Shown: positions 48,358 through 59,219, counted from the first letter of the stretch. The stretch is 64,000 nucleotides of DNA from Pseudarthrobacter sp. fls2-241-R2A-127 (GCF_030209355.1 NZ_JARVSF010000008.1:62001-126000); one strand, 5' to 3'. Program-made: numbers and translations. Notes: generated by a model from the sequence alone, not told the origin.

Positions 48358-48767
48358 TGAGCGCCCGCGGTAAAGCCCGCAACAGGGCACTGGATGTTCT
48401 TTTCGAGGCGGAGCAGCGCTCTGTTTCGGCGTTTGACGTGCTTCGCGCACGCCGGGAAAAGACCGACCAGGTGATCAACCCCTACACTTTGGAAATCGTT
48501 GAGGGTGTGGTGTCCCAGCAGGCAGCGATCGACGAATTCCTGGAGACCTACTCGCAGGGGTGGAGCCTGGAACGGATGCCGTCAGTGGACCGCATCATCC
48601 TGCGCATCGGCACCTGGGAGCTCCTGTACAATAACGACGTCCCTGACGGTGTGGCGGTCAGCGAGGCCGTTGCCTTGGCCAAGACGCTGTCCACGGACGA
48701 GTCTCCGCAGTTCATCAACGGCCTGCTGGGCCGCTTGCAGCAGCTGAAGCCTTCGCTGCTCGCCTAG
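48357..48767 (+). CDS. nusB: Transcription antitermination factor NusB
   Basis: Binds boxA RNA with S10 during rRNA transcription. The 136-residue all-helical protein has the typical N-terminus ARNRALDVLFEAEQRSVSAFDVLRARR and C-terminal blocks SLERMPSVDRIILRIGTWELLYNNDVPDGVAVSEAVALAKTLSTDESPQFINGLLGRL. GTG 48357 overlaps efp, the usual actinobacterial efp-nusB pairing. A strong terminator follows. Confidence 0.95.
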   Translation: MSARGKARNRALDVLFEAEQRSVSAFDVLRARREKTDQVINPYTLEIVEGVVSQQAAIDEFLETYSQGWSLERMPSVDRIILRIGTWELLYNNDVPDGVAVSEAVALAKTLSTDESPQFINGLLGRLQQLKPSLLA

Positions 48768-48799
48768 CCTTACACCTGGGTGCACAGCATGAGCTAAAA

Positions 48800-48837
48800 G
48801 CACAAGGGCCCGCCGGACAACCGGCGGGCCCTTGTGC
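48800..48837. terminator. Terminator between nusB and the convergent PrsW gene
   Basis: Perfect 17-bp arms GCACAAGGGCCCGCCGG and complement with an ACAA loop, 32 nt after nusB and 4 nt from the end of the convergent gene. Probably bidirectional. Confidence 0.88.
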
Positions 48838-48841
48838 GTCC

Positions 48842-50116
48842 TCAACCGGCGACAGCCGCGCGGAGCTCCAGGATGCGTTGGAGCTGTTGCCGTTCCTCGG
48901 CCTGATGGAGGGGCACGTCCCGCCCGCTCAAGATCCGCTGCCGGGTATTCGCGAGCTGGGTGGCCGCTTTGAGGAACTGCTTCATCTGCGGTCTCCGGCC
49001 GGAGGCGGCGGCCCAGGCCAGTGCCGTACGCCGGCCTGCAGGGGTCGCCAGGAGTTGGACCTCGTCCGGCGTGAACCAACCTGCGGCCGAATACTCCAGC
49101 AGGCGCTGCCGGGTCAGGCGCTTCTCGGCAATCCGAAGGAAGATGATGCCGGCCACCGCCAGCAGGAAGATCGGCACCTGGACCATGATGTAGTCCAGCA
49201 GGAATCCACGGCCCATACTGTTCCACCTGTTGTGCAGGAACATGGCCGGCAGCAGCCCCACGAGGAATGCTCCCACCGACGCTCCGGTGTGCCATTTCCT
49301 CGCGGCAAACCCCATCACCAGCCCGGTGGTTCCGGTGAAGATCGCATGCGCGAACGGCGACATCACGCCACGGAGAAAGAAGATCTGGGCGAGGTCCCCG
49401 GCAGGGGAAGCCGATTCGGCCACGGCCCTGCCGAAGTAGAGGATGTTCTCGGTAAAGGCGAACCCGCCGGCGATGGTGAAGGCAAACACGACGCCGTCCA
49501 CCGGCCCGTCGAAGTGCCGTCGCGCTGCCAGCAGTATGATCAGCAGGCCCAGGGACTTGGCGAATTCCTCGACGACAGGCGCCTGCACGGTGGCCATGTA
49601 CGTCTGCAGGTCCTGCTGGTCGGTGAACTGGAACGCAATAACGAAGAACGGCTGGATGAGCAGCGTCACGGCAACGGATACCGCGGCACCCCACAGGAAG
49701 GCGAACAACAGCAGCCGCTTGGGCTCCGGTTCCCACCTGTCGATGATATGGACGGCCGCAAGGACCACCGACAAGGGAACCAATGACGCCAGGAACCCGA
49801 TCAGGAATCCGCCCGCGCCCGTATTGGACAGCAGGAACGGGACCACCAGGAACAGGCTTAGGAAGGCCAGGAGCCCGCCTGCGATGGACAGCCCCGCCAA
49901 CCCGTTCCGCGTCCGGGACGGCCGTAGCCCGGTTCCCTGGGCCTGGGGCCCGACCGTGGCCAGTGGCAGGCCGCCGTGACCCGGTGCCGAGCGGTAATGT
50001 CCTGGGTGGACCTGGCCCATCCAGGAGGGGTTGGCCTGCCGGGGCACCGGCCCGGCCGCCTCGCGGTACGGGTCGTCGGGGAGCCCCGGTGTTGGTTGCT
50101 GCGGATACGTCGGCAT
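48842..50116 (-). CDS. PrsW family intramembrane metalloprotease
   Basis: A 424-residue membrane protein. Residues 1-70 are Pro/Gly/Gln-rich and cytoplasmic; about eight hydrophobic segments follow. PrsW motifs are complete: E183-E184-xx-K187 in APVVEEFAKSLG, E223 in FAFTENILYFG, H257 in SPFAHAIFTG, and H295 in AMFLHNRWN. B. subtilis PrsW cleaves an anti-sigma factor; no anti-sigma gene is adjacent, so the substrate is unknown. The C-terminal 90 residues are soluble and helical. I start at 50116 (MPTYPQQP); the frame extends to 50212 without support. Divergent from pyrR. Confidence 0.88.
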   Translation of the reverse strand: MPTYPQQPTPGLPDDPYREAAGPVPRQANPSWMGQVHPGHYRSAPGHGGLPLATVGPQAQGTGLRPSRTRNGLAGLSIAGGLLAFLSLFLVVPFLLSNTGAGGFLIGFLASLVPLSVVLAAVHIIDRWEPEPKRLLLFAFLWGAAVSVAVTLLIQPFFVIAFQFTDQQDLQTYMATVQAPVVEEFAKSLGLLIILLAARRHFDGPVDGVVFAFTIAGGFAFTENILYFGRAVAESASPAGDLAQIFFLRGVMSPFAHAIFTGTTGLVMGFAARKWHTGASVGAFLVGLLPAMFLHNRWNSMGRGFLLDYIMVQVPIFLLAVAGIIFLRIAEKRLTRQRLLEYSAAGWFTPDEVQLLATPAGRRTALAWAAASGRRPQMKQFLKAATQLANTRQRILSGRDVPLHQAEERQQLQRILELRAAVAG

Positions 50117-50227
50117 ACCCGAAAGCCTAGGCGGGGGCTGCCGGACGGCCAAGGAACCGCAAACTGGAGCCGTCCGGTGTGACCAGCAACGCGTTCCTTG
50201 GGGAGCCGGCACCGGGAGGCTGTGTGG

Positions 50228-50233
50228 TAATTT
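50228..50233 (+). promoter_or_regulatory. Candidate -10 for the pyr operon
   Basis: TAATTT (TANNNT) would start transcription near 50240, leaving a leader of about 55 nt that contains the whole PyrR hairpin. The -35 is not recognisable. Confidence 0.35.
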
Positions 50234-50258
50234 TGAACAGCAAATGTTCCTTTTTTAA

Positions 50259-50280
50259 TTCCGTCCTGTGAGGCGGGGAA
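50259..50280 (+). promoter_or_regulatory. PyrR-binding RNA hairpin in the pyrR leader
   Basis: The stretch cGUCCUGUGAGGCg (50262-50275) matches the PyrR recognition loop ARUCCNGNGAGGYU at 12 of 14 positions. It is flanked by complementary TTCC (50259-50262) and GGAA (50277-50280). The pyrR Shine-Dalgarno GGGGAG (50282-50287) begins 1 nt after the stem, so PyrR-UMP binding would hide it and block translation, as reported for mycobacterial pyrR leaders. No terminator structure is seen. Confidence 0.72.
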
Positions 50281-50294
50281 AGGGGAGACGAGCG

Positions 50295-50882
50295 TTGACA
50301 TCAGTCACCAGCGCACCGGTTCCAGCCAGGGTTGTCCTCAGCCAGGCGGACATAGACCGGGCACTCACTCGTATCGCCCATGAGATCCTCGAAGCCAACA
50401 AGGGGTCCCGGGATCTGGTCCTGCTGGGTATTCCCCGCCGCGGCTACCCCCTGGCTCTACGTCTGGCCGACAAAATAGCCGCCGCCGACGCAACCGTGGA
50501 CGCCGCCGCCATCGTGGGGCAACTCGACGTCACCATGTTCCGTGACGACCTTTCCCACCAGGGGACCCGGCCGCCATACCCCACCAAACTGCCCCGGACA
50601 GGCATCGACAACAAGGTCGTGGTGCTGATCGACGACGTCCTGTACTCCGGACGCACCATCCGTGCCGCTTTGGACGCCCTCGTGGACCTCGGCCGTCCGC
50701 GCATCGTCCGCCTTGCCGTCCTGATCGACCGGGGCCACCGCGAACTTCCCATCCGCGCCGACCATGTTGGCAAGAACCTGCCCACGTCCTCCGCCGAAAA
50801 GGTACGTGTCCGGCTCGAGGAGACCGATACTCCGGAGGGCGGAACTCCAGTCAACGAAGTCGTGATCGAGGGCGGCGCATGA
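50295..50882 (+). CDS. pyrR: Bifunctional pyr operon regulator / uracil phosphoribosyltransferase PyrR
   Basis: Senses UMP and represses the pyr operon by binding leader RNA; also has weak UPRTase activity. The 195-residue PRTase-fold protein shows [31 protein letters not shown], the PRPP loop [21 protein letters not shown] and [33 protein letters not shown] choose TTG 50295: it has GGGGAG 7 nt upstream and gives a normal length. The GTG at 50268 lies inside the PyrR hairpin and has no binding site. Overlaps pyrB by 4 nt. Confidence 0.95.
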   Translation: MTSVTSAPVPARVVLSQADIDRALTRIAHEILEANKGSRDLVLLGIPRRGYPLALRLADKIAAADATVDAAAIVGQLDVTMFRDDLSHQGTRPPYPTKLPRTGIDNKVVVLIDDVLYSGRTIRAALDALVDLGRPRIVRLAVLIDRGHRELPIRADHVGKNLPTSSAEKVRVRLEETDTPEGGTPVNEVVIEGGA

Positions 50883-51901
50883 AACACCTTCTGTCCACCC
50901 AGGACCTCAGCCTTTCGAACGCCATCCGCATCCTGGACACCGCCGAGGAAATGTCTGCCGTGGGGGAGCGGGAAGTCAAGAAACTCCCGGCCCTGCGCGG
51001 ACGTACGGTGGTCAACCTCTTCTTCGAGGACTCCACCCGGACCCGCATCTCCTTCGAGGCCGCAGCCAAGCGGCTGTCTGCCGACGTGATCAACTTCGCG
51101 GCGAAAGGCTCCTCGGTGTCCAAGGGCGAATCCCTCAAGGACACGGCCCAGACGCTGTCCGCCATGGGGGCGGACGCCGTCGTCATCCGGCACTGGGCGT
51201 CCGGCGCACCGCACCGGCTCGCCGCAACGGACTGGATCGACGCCGGTGTCATCAATGCCGGGGACGGCACCCACGAACACCCCACCCAAGCCCTCCTCGA
51301 CGCCTTCACCATGCGCCGGCACTGGGCACGGCTGGCAGGCACGCCTTCGGAGGGAACCGACCTCAAGGGCCTGCGGGTGGCCATCGTCGGCGATGTCCTG
51401 CACTCCCGCGTGGCCCGGTCCAACGTCTGGCTCCTGCGTACCCTGGGCGCGGAGGTCACCCTGGTGGCGCCCCCCACGCTGCTGCCGGTCGGCGTCGAAC
51501 AATGGCCCTGCAGCGTCAGCTACGACCTCGACCAAACCCTGGCCAACGGCGTGGACGCTGTCATGATGCTCCGCGTCCAGGGCGAACGCATGAACGCCTC
51601 GTTCTTCCCCAGCACCAGGGAATACTCCCGGCGCTGGGGTTTCGACGACAACCGGCTCCGTGCCCTGGACGACCTCGGCATGACGGACACCATCATCATG
51701 CACCCCGGGCCCATGAACCGCGGCCTGGAAATCAGCGCCGCAGCAGCCGACTCACCCCGGTCCACCGTCCTGGCGCAGGTCCGCAACGGCGTGTCCGTCC
51801 GAATGGCCGCACTGTACCTGCTGCTCTCCGGGGATTCCCGCGAACCAGCCGCAACCCGGGCCCCGGCCTACACCGCCCCGCCCATCAAGGAGAGCATCTG
51901 A
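50879..51901 (+). CDS. pyrB: Aspartate carbamoyltransferase catalytic subunit
   Basis: Forms carbamoyl-aspartate. The 340-residue protein carries the carbamoyl-phosphate motif S52-TRTR56 in [27 protein letters not shown], the [16 protein letters not shown] block and the aspartate-site region [10 protein letters not shown]...HPGPMNRG. No regulatory pyrI gene follows, as in other actinobacteria. ATG overlaps pyrR (ATGA); the stop shares a base with pyrC. Confidence 0.96.
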   Translation: MKHLLSTQDLSLSNAIRILDTAEEMSAVGEREVKKLPALRGRTVVNLFFEDSTRTRISFEAAAKRLSADVINFAAKGSSVSKGESLKDTAQTLSAMGADAVVIRHWASGAPHRLAATDWIDAGVINAGDGTHEHPTQALLDAFTMRRHWARLAGTPSEGTDLKGLRVAIVGDVLHSRVARSNVWLLRTLGAEVTLVAPPTLLPVGVEQWPCSVSYDLDQTLANGVDAVMMLRVQGERMNASFFPSTREYSRRWGFDDNRLRALDDLGMTDTIIMHPGPMNRGLEISAAAADSPRSTVLAQVRNGVSVRMAALYLLLSGDSREPAATRAPAYTAPPIKESI

Positions 51902-53238
51902 TGACCACCACCGGAACCTACCTCATCAAGGGCGCCTCCATCCTTGGCGGCGAAGCCTCGGACGTGCTGGTCCGCGACGGCATCATCGCCGAGATCGGCC
52001 ACGGCCTCGCTGACGGCGGAGCCACCGTCATCGACGCCACCGGCCTCGTGGCCCTGCCCGGCATGGTGGACGTCCACACCCACCTGCGCGAACCCGGCCG
52101 GGAGGACGCCGAAACCGTCGAAACAGGAACCCGCGCAGCGGCGCTGGGAGGCTACACCGCCGTCCACGCCATGGCCAACAGCACCCCTGTCGCGGACACC
52201 GCCGGCGTGGTGGAGCAGGTCTACACTCTCGGCCGCGCCGCAGGCTGGGTGGACGTCCGCCCGGTCGGAGCGGTCACCGTGGGCCTGGCGGGGGAGCAGC
52301 TGGCCGAGCTCGGCGCAATGGCCGATTCCCGCGCCCGGGTCCGGATGTTCTCCGACGACGGCATCTGCGTCCACGACCCCGTCCTGATGCGCCGCGCCCT
52401 TGAGTACGTCAAGGCGTTCGACGGCGTGGTGGCCCAGCACGCACAGGAGCCCCGCCTCACCGCCGGGGCACAGATGAACGAGGGCGACGTCTCAGCGGTC
52501 CTCGGCCTGACCGGCTGGCCTGCGGTCGCGGAGGAAAGCATTATTGCCCGGGACGTCCTGCTGGCCCAGCATGTGGGCTCGCGGCTGCACGTCTGCCACG
52601 TTTCCACGGCCGGGTCCGTGGAGATCATCAGGTGGGCCAAGGAACGGGGCATCGACGTCACCGCGGAGGTGACCCCGCACCACCTGCTGCTCACCGACGA
52701 CCTCGTGCGAAGCTACGACCCCGTCTTCAAGGTCAACCCGCCGCTGCGCACCGACGCGGACGTCCAGGCGTTGCGCGCCGGGCTGGCAGACGGCACCATC
52801 GACGTTGTGGGTACCGACCACGCACCGCACCCCAGCGAGCACAAGGAATGTGAATGGGCCCAGGCCGCCATGGGGATGACCGGGCTTGAAACCGCACTCT
52901 CCGTCGTGCAGCACGCCATGATCGAGACCGGGTTGATGACCTGGGCAGACTTCGCCAGGGTCACGTCCACGGCCGCGGCAAAGATCGGGCGGCTCACTGA
53001 CCAGGGACGGCCCATCGAAGCAGGCGAACCTGCCAACCTCATCCTGGTGGATCCTGCAGCCCGCTGGACCGTCGATCCGTTCAAGATGGCCACCATGGGC
53101 CGCAACTCCCCGTTCAAGGGCCGGGAACTGCCGGGCAAGGTGGTGGCTACGTTCTTCAAGGGGCACCCCACCGTGCTGGACGGTGCGCTCAACACGCCGC
53201 ACCCCGAGGCCGCAGCCACCCCGTCAGGCGCTGCCTGA
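51901..53238 (+). CDS. pyrC: Dihydroorotase (class I)
   Basis: Cyclises carbamoyl-aspartate to dihydroorotate. The 445-residue amidohydrolase has zinc ligands H59 and H61 in GMVDVHTHLREPG, histidines in VAQHAQEP and VCHVSTAGS, and the catalytic aspartate in VVGTDHAPHPSEHK. The frame is open far upstream inside pyrB, but the true start is ATG 51901, overlapping the pyrB stop by one base after AAGGAGAG. It is an active-type enzyme, not a pseudo-DHOase, since the HxH pair is intact. Confidence 0.95.
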   Translation: MTTTGTYLIKGASILGGEASDVLVRDGIIAEIGHGLADGGATVIDATGLVALPGMVDVHTHLREPGREDAETVETGTRAAALGGYTAVHAMANSTPVADTAGVVEQVYTLGRAAGWVDVRPVGAVTVGLAGEQLAELGAMADSRARVRMFSDDGICVHDPVLMRRALEYVKAFDGVVAQHAQEPRLTAGAQMNEGDVSAVLGLTGWPAVAEESIIARDVLLAQHVGSRLHVCHVSTAGSVEIIRWAKERGIDVTAEVTPHHLLLTDDLVRSYDPVFKVNPPLRTDADVQALRAGLADGTIDVVGTDHAPHPSEHKECEWAQAAMGMTGLETALSVVQHAMIETGLMTWADFARVTSTAAAKIGRLTDQGRPIEAGEPANLILVDPAARWTVDPFKMATMGRNSPFKGRELPGKVVATFFKGHPTVLDGALNTPHPEAAATPSGAA

Positions 53239-53756
53239 TGGACAAGATCCTCCCGGGGCTTGCCATGCTGGCGGTCGTCGCCGTCGTCTTTGTCCTCTTG
53301 GGCATCGGCTGGCGCAACCGCCTCAAGCGCCAGTCCGACGTCGAACAGCTGCCCGAGGTGCCCGCCGCACCCGGCGAGCCCGTCACGGTAGCCGAGGGCC
53401 AGTACGTGGCCACCACCACGGCCGGCGACTGGCTGGACCGGATCGCGGTGCACGGGCTGGGCATCCGCACCAACTCCAGCGTGGCCGTTTACCCGCACGG
53501 CGTCCTTTATGAGCGATCCGGGGCGGCCGCCCTCTACATCCCCGCCGCCTCCCTCACGGAGGTCCGGCAGGAGAGCGGCATGGCAGGAAAGTTCGTCGAA
53601 AAGGATGGCTTGCTGGTGCTGGCCTGGACCCTTGGCGCGCACGCGCTGGACACTGGGTTCCGTACCCGCCGCGCCGCGGACAAGGACGTGCTCTACCAGG
53701 CCCTGCAGCAATTAATCTCGTCAGCCCCAGCGGCTGGTGCCACCAGTGGAAAGTAA
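53238..53756 (+). CDS. PH-like domain membrane protein of the pyr operon
   Basis: A 172-residue protein with one N-terminal membrane helix ([21 protein letters not shown]), a linker, and a beta-rich domain ([54 protein letters not shown]...) ending in a helix ([10 protein letters not shown]), which fits a bacterial PH-like fold. The same position between pyrC and carA is held by Rv1382 in M. tuberculosis. It overlaps pyrC by one base, so it is co-translated with the pathway. The role is unknown; membrane tethering of the pathway is speculation. Confidence 0.82.
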   Translation: MDKILPGLAMLAVVAVVFVLLGIGWRNRLKRQSDVEQLPEVPAAPGEPVTVAEGQYVATTTAGDWLDRIAVHGLGIRTNSSVAVYPHGVLYERSGAAALYIPAASLTEVRQESGMAGKFVEKDGLLVLAWTLGAHALDTGFRTRRAADKDVLYQALQQLISSAPAAGATSGK

Positions 53757-53760
53757 GACA

Positions 53761-54990
53761 ATGAAAGCGAATACGTTGACAGCAACCACCTCCGCTCCTG
53801 TACCGGCCCCAGCTGCGCTGGTCCTCGAAGACGGGCGCATCTTCCGCGGCACCAGCTATGGCGCCACCGGCACCGCCCTGGGCGAGGCCGTCTTCGCCAC
53901 CGGCATGACCGGCTACCAGGAAACCATCACCGATCCCTCCTACGCGCGCCAACTGGTGGTCCAGACGGCACCGCACATCGGCAACACCGGGGTGAACAGC
54001 GAGGACGCCGAGTCCCGCCGCATCTGGGTGGCCGGTTACATTGTGCGCGACGCCGCCCGCCGGCCGTCCAACTGGCGCTCCGAGCGCTCCCTCGACGAGG
54101 AGCTGGCCGACCAGGGCATCGTGGGCATCCAGGGCGTGGACACCCGTGCGATCACCCGGCACCTGCGCGAACACAAGACCATGCGTGCCGGCATCTTCTC
54201 CGGCGACGCGGCGCAGGCAACCGACAAGGAACTGCTCGACGCCGTCCTGGCCAGCGCTCCCATGGAGGGCTCGCGCCTGGCCGAGGAAGTCAGCGTGGAC
54301 GAAGCCTACGTGGTGGAACCGAAGGACCACGGCTGGGACGGCGATCCCCGCTTCACCATCGCCGCCATCGACCTCGGCATCAAGGCCATGACCCCGGTCC
54401 GGTTCGCCGAACGCGGCGTCCGCGTCCACGTGCTTCCGGCCACGGCCACCCTCGAGGACGTCAAGGCCGTCAACCCGGACGGCTTCTTCATGTCCAACGG
54501 CCCGGGAGACCCCGCCACCGCGGACGCCCAGGTCGCCCTGCTGCGTTCCGTCCTGGACCAGAAGCTGCCGTACTTCGGAATCTGCTTCGGCAACCAGATC
54601 CTGGGCCGCGCACTGGGCTTTGGCACCTACAAGCTCCGCTACGGCCACCGCGGCATCAACCAGCCCGTCATGGACCGCCGCACCGGCAAAGTGGAAATCA
54701 CCTCCCAGAACCACGGCTTCGCCGTGGACGCCCCCCTCGAAGGCGCCACCCAGGCGCCGGAATCACGGTACGGCCGGGTGGAAGTCAGTCACATCAGCCT
54801 GAACGACGACGTAGTGGAAGGCCTCGCCTGCCTGGACATCCCGGCGTTCTCCGTGCAGTACCACCCCGAAGCGGCGGCCGGCCCGCACGACGCCGCGTAC
54901 CTGTTCGACCGTTTCATCGACCTGATGGCGGACACCAAGAACGCTGACACCAAGACCGCCACCGACAACAAGACCGAGGACAAGAAGTAA
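53761..54990 (+). CDS. carA: Carbamoyl-phosphate synthase small subunit (glutaminase)
   Basis: Supplies ammonia from glutamine to CarB. The 409-residue protein has the CPSase small-chain N-terminal domain ([33 protein letters not shown]) and a class I GATase with C275 in [11 protein letters not shown], and H368 and E370 in SVQYHPEA. The residue after the Gly in the nucleophile elbow is Asn where many enzymes have His (GICLGHQ). ATG 53761 has GGAAAG 6 nt upstream. The last 20 residues are a Lys/Thr/Asp low-complexity tail with imperfect repeats. Overlaps carB by one base. Confidence 0.95.
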   Translation: MKANTLTATTSAPVPAPAALVLEDGRIFRGTSYGATGTALGEAVFATGMTGYQETITDPSYARQLVVQTAPHIGNTGVNSEDAESRRIWVAGYIVRDAARRPSNWRSERSLDEELADQGIVGIQGVDTRAITRHLREHKTMRAGIFSGDAAQATDKELLDAVLASAPMEGSRLAEEVSVDEAYVVEPKDHGWDGDPRFTIAAIDLGIKAMTPVRFAERGVRVHVLPATATLEDVKAVNPDGFFMSNGPGDPATADAQVALLRSVLDQKLPYFGICFGNQILGRALGFGTYKLRYGHRGINQPVMDRRTGKVEITSQNHGFAVDAPLEGATQAPESRYGRVEVSHISLNDDVVEGLACLDIPAFSVQYHPEAAAGPHDAAYLFDRFIDLMADTKNADTKTATDNKTEDKK

Positions 54991-57900
54991 TGCCGAAACG
55001 TACAGACCTCAAAAGCGTCCTCGTCATTGGTTCCGGCCCGATCGTTATCGGCCAGGCCGCCGAGTTCGACTACTCCGGCACGCAGGCGCTGCGCGTCCTC
55101 AAGGAGGAAGGCCTGCGCGTCATCCTCGTGAACTCCAACCCGGCCACCATCATGACCGATCCCGAGTTCGCCGACGCCACCTACGTCGAACCCATCACCC
55201 CCGAGGTGGTGGAGAAGATCATCGCCAAGGAACGGCCGGACGCCGTACTGCCCACCCTGGGTGGCCAGACTGCGCTGAACACCGCCATCGCCCTGGACAA
55301 GAACGGCGTGCTCGAGAAGTACAACGTCGAATTGATCGGCGCGAACATCGCCGCGATCGAGCTGGGCGAGGACCGGGAAAAGTTCAAGGGCGTCGTCGAG
55401 CGCTGCGGCGCCGAATCCGCCCGCAGCCACATCATCCACACCATCGATGAGGCCCTCGCCGCCGCCGAAGACCTTGGCTACCCGATGGTGGTCCGGCCCT
55501 CCTTCACCATGGGCGGGCTGGGCTCCGGCCTCGCCTACGACGAGGGCGACCTGCGCCGCATCGTCGGCCAGGGCCTGCAGTACAGCCCCACCAGCGAGGT
55601 GCTGCTCGAAGAGAGCATCCTCGGCTGGAAGGAATACGAGCTCGAAATGATGCGGGACAAGAACGACAACGTGGTTGTCGTCTGCTCCATCGAGAACTTC
55701 GACCCCGTCGGCGTGCACACCGGCGACTCCATCACGGTCGCTCCGGCGCTGACCCTCACGGACCGTGAGTACCAGAAGCTGCGCGACGTCGCCATCGCGG
55801 TCATCCGTGAAGTGGGTGTGGATACCGGCGGCTGCAACATCCAGTTCGCCATCGATCCCGCCACCGGCCGCGTGGTGGTCATCGAAATGAACCCCCGCGT
55901 GTCCCGCTCGTCCGCGCTGGCGTCCAAGGCCACCGGCTTCGCGATCGCCAAGATCGCCACCAAGCTCTCGCTCGGCTACACCCTGGACGAGATCCCCAAC
56001 GACATCACCCAGAAGACCCCGGCGTCCTTCGAGCCCACCCTGGATTACGTGGTGGTCAAGGTCCCGCGTTTCGCCTTCGAGAAGTTCCCGGCGGCGGACG
56101 ACACCCTCACCACCACCATGAAGTCGGTGGGCGAGGCCATGGCCATGGGCCGCAACTTCACCGAAGCCCTGCAGAAGGCACTGCGTTCCCTGGAGCAGAA
56201 GGGCTCGCAGCTGGACTTCAGCAGCGTCCCGGAGTGGGAAGTGGCCGAACTCATCGAAAAGGCCAAGCGCCCCACCACCGAGCGCCTGCACCAGGTCCAG
56301 CGCGCCCTCCTGGGCGGCGCCACCGTGGAGCAGCTTTTCGAGGCCACCAAGATCGATCCCTGGTTCCTCGACCAGCTCCAGCTGCTGAACGAGATCTCGC
56401 ACGAAATCCGGCAGGCCGGTGCCTTGACGGCCGACATGCTCAAGCGCGCCAAGCGCCACGGATTCTCGGACGAGCAGATTGGCTCCCTCACCCACAACAC
56501 GGAGGCCGTGGTCCGGGGCGTGCGCCAGGCCCTCGGCATCCGCCCGGTCTACAAGACCGTTGACACCTGCGCCGCCGAGTTCGCCGCGTACACGCCGTAC
56601 CACTACTCGGCCTATGACGAGGAGGACGAGGTTGCGCTGCACTCCAAGCCGTCCATCCTGATCCTCGGCTCCGGCCCCAACCGGATCGGCCAGGGCATCG
56701 AGTTCGACTACTCCTGCGTCCACGCGTCCATGGCGCTGCGCAAGGCCGGCTACGAGACCGTCATGGTCAACTGCAACCCGGAAACCGTCTCCACCGACTA
56801 TGACGTCTCCACCCGGCTCTACTTCGAGCCCCTCACGCTCGAAGATGTCCTGGAGGTCATTGCGGCCGAGGAACGCACCGGCGGCGTCATGGGCGTGTTC
56901 GTCCAGCTCGGCGGCCAGACCCCGTTGAAGCTCGCGCAGCAGCTTGCCGACGCCGGCGTGCCCATCCTGGGTACCTCGCCGGAGGCCATCGACCTCGCCG
57001 AGCACCGTGGCGCCTTCTCCCGTGTCCTGGACAAGGCGGGCCTGGTGGCGCCGAAGAACGGCACCGCCGTCTCGTTCGAGGACGCCAAGAAGATCGCCGA
57101 TGAGATCGGCTACCCCGTCCTGGTCCGCCCGTCCTACGTGCTGGGCGGCCGCGGCATGGAAATCGTCTACGACGAGCCCAACCTCTCCCGCTACATCGCC
57201 AACGCCACCGAGATCACCCCGGACCACCCGGTTCTGATCGACCGGTTCCTGGAGGACGCTGTCGAGATCGACGTCGACGCCCTCTTCGACGGCACCGACA
57301 TGTACTTGGGCGGCATCATGGAACACATCGAGGAAGCCGGCATCCACTCCGGTGACTCCGCCTGCGTCCTGCCGCCCATCACCCTGGGCAGCAACGTCAT
57401 CGAACGGGTCCGCGTGGCAACTCGCGCCATCGCCGAAGGCGTGGGCGTGCGCGGTCTGATCAACATCCAGTTCGCGCTGGCTTCGGACGTCCTGTACGTC
57501 CTGGAAGCCAACCCGCGCGCTTCCCGGACCGTGCCGTTCGTGTCCAAGGCCACCGGCGTCCAGATGGCCAAAGCGGCTGCCCTGATCGGTACCGGTGTGA
57601 CCATCAACCAGCTGCGCAGCGCCTACAAGATGCTGCCGGAAACCGGTGACGGCTCCACCCTGCCGCTGGACGCGCCCGTTGCCGTCAAGGAAGCCGTGCT
57701 ACCGTTCAGCCGGTTCCGTACCCTTGAAGGCAAGGTGGTGGACTCCCTGCTCGGGCCCGAAATGCGCTCCACGGGCGAAGTCATGGGCATCGACAAGCAC
57801 TTTGACACCGCGTTCGCCAAGAGCCAGGCAGGTGCCAACAACGCACTGCCCACCGAGGGCAAGGTCTTTGTGTCCGTGGCCAACCGGGACAAGCGTTCCG

Positions 57901-58307
57901 TGATCATGGGCGTGAAGCGGCTCTCCGACCTCGGTTTCGAGATCGTCTCCACCGGCGGCACCGCCGACGTCCTGCGCCGCAACGGCATCCAGGCCACCCC
58001 GGTACGGAAGGTGGCCGAGGGCAGCAGCGCCGAGGGCGAGGGCACCATTGCCGACCTCATCGTCGCGGGCGAGATCGACATGGTCTTCAACACCCCGTCC
58101 GGCGGCGAAGCCCGCAGCGACGGCTACGAGCTCCGGGCCGCGGCCACGTCCATCGGCATTCCGTGCATCACCACGGTGGCCGAGTTCAACGCCGCCGTCC
58201 AGGCCATCGAAGCCATGCGCACCTACGAGTGGTCCGTCATCAGCTTGCAGGAGCACGCGGCAGCACTTGCCGAGTCGCAGCAGAAAGCGGCCCTGCAGCA
58301 TGCCTGA
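54990..58307 (+). CDS. carB: Carbamoyl-phosphate synthase large subunit
   Basis: Makes carbamoyl phosphate from bicarbonate, ammonia and two ATP. The 1105-residue protein is the usual tandem duplication: two ATP-grasp halves (first with [23 protein letters not shown], second with [23 protein letters not shown]), each with VVRPSF or [12 protein letters not shown] lid segments, an oligomerisation region between them, and a C-terminal MGS-like allosteric domain ([23 protein letters not shown]). It ends 8 nt inside pyrF. Confidence 0.97.
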   Translation: MPKRTDLKSVLVIGSGPIVIGQAAEFDYSGTQALRVLKEEGLRVILVNSNPATIMTDPEFADATYVEPITPEVVEKIIAKERPDAVLPTLGGQTALNTAIALDKNGVLEKYNVELIGANIAAIELGEDREKFKGVVERCGAESARSHIIHTIDEALAAAEDLGYPMVVRPSFTMGGLGSGLAYDEGDLRRIVGQGLQYSPTSEVLLEESILGWKEYELEMMRDKNDNVVVVCSIENFDPVGVHTGDSITVAPALTLTDREYQKLRDVAIAVIREVGVDTGGCNIQFAIDPATGRVVVIEMNPRVSRSSALASKATGFAIAKIATKLSLGYTLDEIPNDITQKTPASFEPTLDYVVVKVPRFAFEKFPAADDTLTTTMKSVGEAMAMGRNFTEALQKALRSLEQKGSQLDFSSVPEWEVAELIEKAKRPTTERLHQVQRALLGGATVEQLFEATKIDPWFLDQLQLLNEISHEIRQAGALTADMLKRAKRHGFSDEQIGSLTHNTEAVVRGVRQALGIRPVYKTVDTCAAEFAAYTPYHYSAYDEEDEVALHSKPSILILGSGPNRIGQGIEFDYSCVHASMALRKAGYETVMVNCNPETVSTDYDVSTRLYFEPLTLEDVLEVIAAEERTGGVMGVFVQLGGQTPLKLAQQLADAGVPILGTSPEAIDLAEHRGAFSRVLDKAGLVAPKNGTAVSFEDAKKIADEIGYPVLVRPSYVLGGRGMEIVYDEPNLSRYIANATEITPDHPVLIDRFLEDAVEIDVDALFDGTDMYLGGIMEHIEEAGIHSGDSACVLPPITLGSNVIERVRVATRAIAEGVGVRGLINIQFALASDVLYVLEANPRASRTVPFVSKATGVQMAKAAALIGTGVTINQLRSAYKMLPETGDGSTLPLDAPVAVKEAVLPFSRFRTLEGKVVDSLLGPEMRSTGEVMGIDKHFDTAFAKSQAGANNALPTEGKVFVSVANRDKRSVIMGVKRLSDLGFEIVSTGGTADVLRRNGIQATPVRKVAEGSSAEGEGTIADLIVAGEIDMVFNTPSGGEARSDGYELRAAATSIGIPCITTVAEFNAAVQAIEAMRTYEWSVISLQEHAAALAESQQKAALQHA

Positions 58308-59160
58308 GCAGGTATCGGGCGCCGGCCGGGAGTCCTTTGGCTCCCGGCTGGGCGCCGCCATGGCATCCCGCGGCCCGCTCTGCGTGGGCATCGACCCGCA
58401 CCCGGCGCTGCTGAAGCGCTGGGGCGTGGAGGACGACGCCGCGGGGCTGAGGCAGTTTTCGCTGACGGTCCTGGAGGCCGTGGCTCCGCTCGCTGCCGCG
58501 GTGAAGCCCCAGGTGGCGCTTTACGAACGGCACGGATCCGCGGGCATTGCGGTGCTGGAGGAGGTCCTGGCCGCAGCCAGGGACCAGTCAGTGCTCAGCA
58601 TCGCCGACGCCAAGCGAGGGGACATCGGTTCCACCATGGCCGCCTACGCTGACGCCTGGCTCCGCGACGGCTCCCCGCTCGCGGCGGACTCGGTCACCCT
58701 CAGCCCCTATCTGGGGTTCGAGTCCCTGCGGCCGGCACTGGACCTTGCTGCGGAGACGGGCCGGGGCGTGTTTGTCCTTGCCTTGACCTCCAACCCGGAG
58801 GGCGCTTCCGTCCAGCACGTCGGCGGCGAGGATTCGGTGGCCCGCCGGATTACCACTGCCGCGGCCACGGAGAACGCCCGCTACGCGGGAAGCCTGGGGT
58901 CGGTGGGCCTGGTCGTGGGGGCGACAGTGGGCAGCGCCCTGACGGACCTGGACCTGGACCTGGCTGCAGTCCGCGGGCCCATCCTTGCGCCCGGCCTGGG
59001 AGCCCAGGGTGCAACCCCGGCCGACCTTCGGGCGACATTCGGCGACGCGTACCCGCTGGTCCTGGGAACTTCAAGCCGGGACATCCTCTCGGCAGGGCCC
59101 CGGCCGGACGGATTGCGGGAGGCGGCGCAGCGCACCTTGGACGGGCTGCGGGGACAATAG
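58300..59160 (+). CDS. pyrF: Orotidine 5'-phosphate decarboxylase (type 2)
   Basis: Final step to UMP. The 286-residue protein is the longer actinobacterial/plant-symbiont type 2 enzyme, with [26 protein letters not shown], the catalytic D103-A-K105-RGD108 in [12 protein letters not shown], and [12 protein letters not shown]. The ATG at 58300 overlaps the carB stop by 8 nt. pyrD and pyrE are not in this cluster. A 22-bp palindrome lies about 60 bp after the stop. Confidence 0.95.
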   Translation: MPEQVSGAGRESFGSRLGAAMASRGPLCVGIDPHPALLKRWGVEDDAAGLRQFSLTVLEAVAPLAAAVKPQVALYERHGSAGIAVLEEVLAAARDQSVLSIADAKRGDIGSTMAAYADAWLRDGSPLAADSVTLSPYLGFESLRPALDLAAETGRGVFVLALTSNPEGASVQHVGGEDSVARRITTAAATENARYAGSLGSVGLVVGATVGSALTDLDLDLAAVRGPILAPGLGAQGATPADLRATFGDAYPLVLGTSSRDILSAGPRPDGLREAAQRTLDGLRGQ

Positions 59161-59219
59161 TCCGCCAATTGCGCGGATGCATTGCTTCAGGCTGCACCAC
59201 AGGGTATTTTCAGGACAGG

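Noticed and set aside
50233..50261. Promoter TTGAAC-N17-TAATTC before pyrR
   Set aside because: Hexamers and spacing look fair, but its start site would fall inside the PyrR loop and remove part of that well-matched element; the upstream TAATTT was preferred.
54789..57347. Minus-strand open frame of 852 codons opposite carA/carB
   Set aside because: A mirror of carB codons with repetitive Gly/Val/Asp content and no start context or domain.
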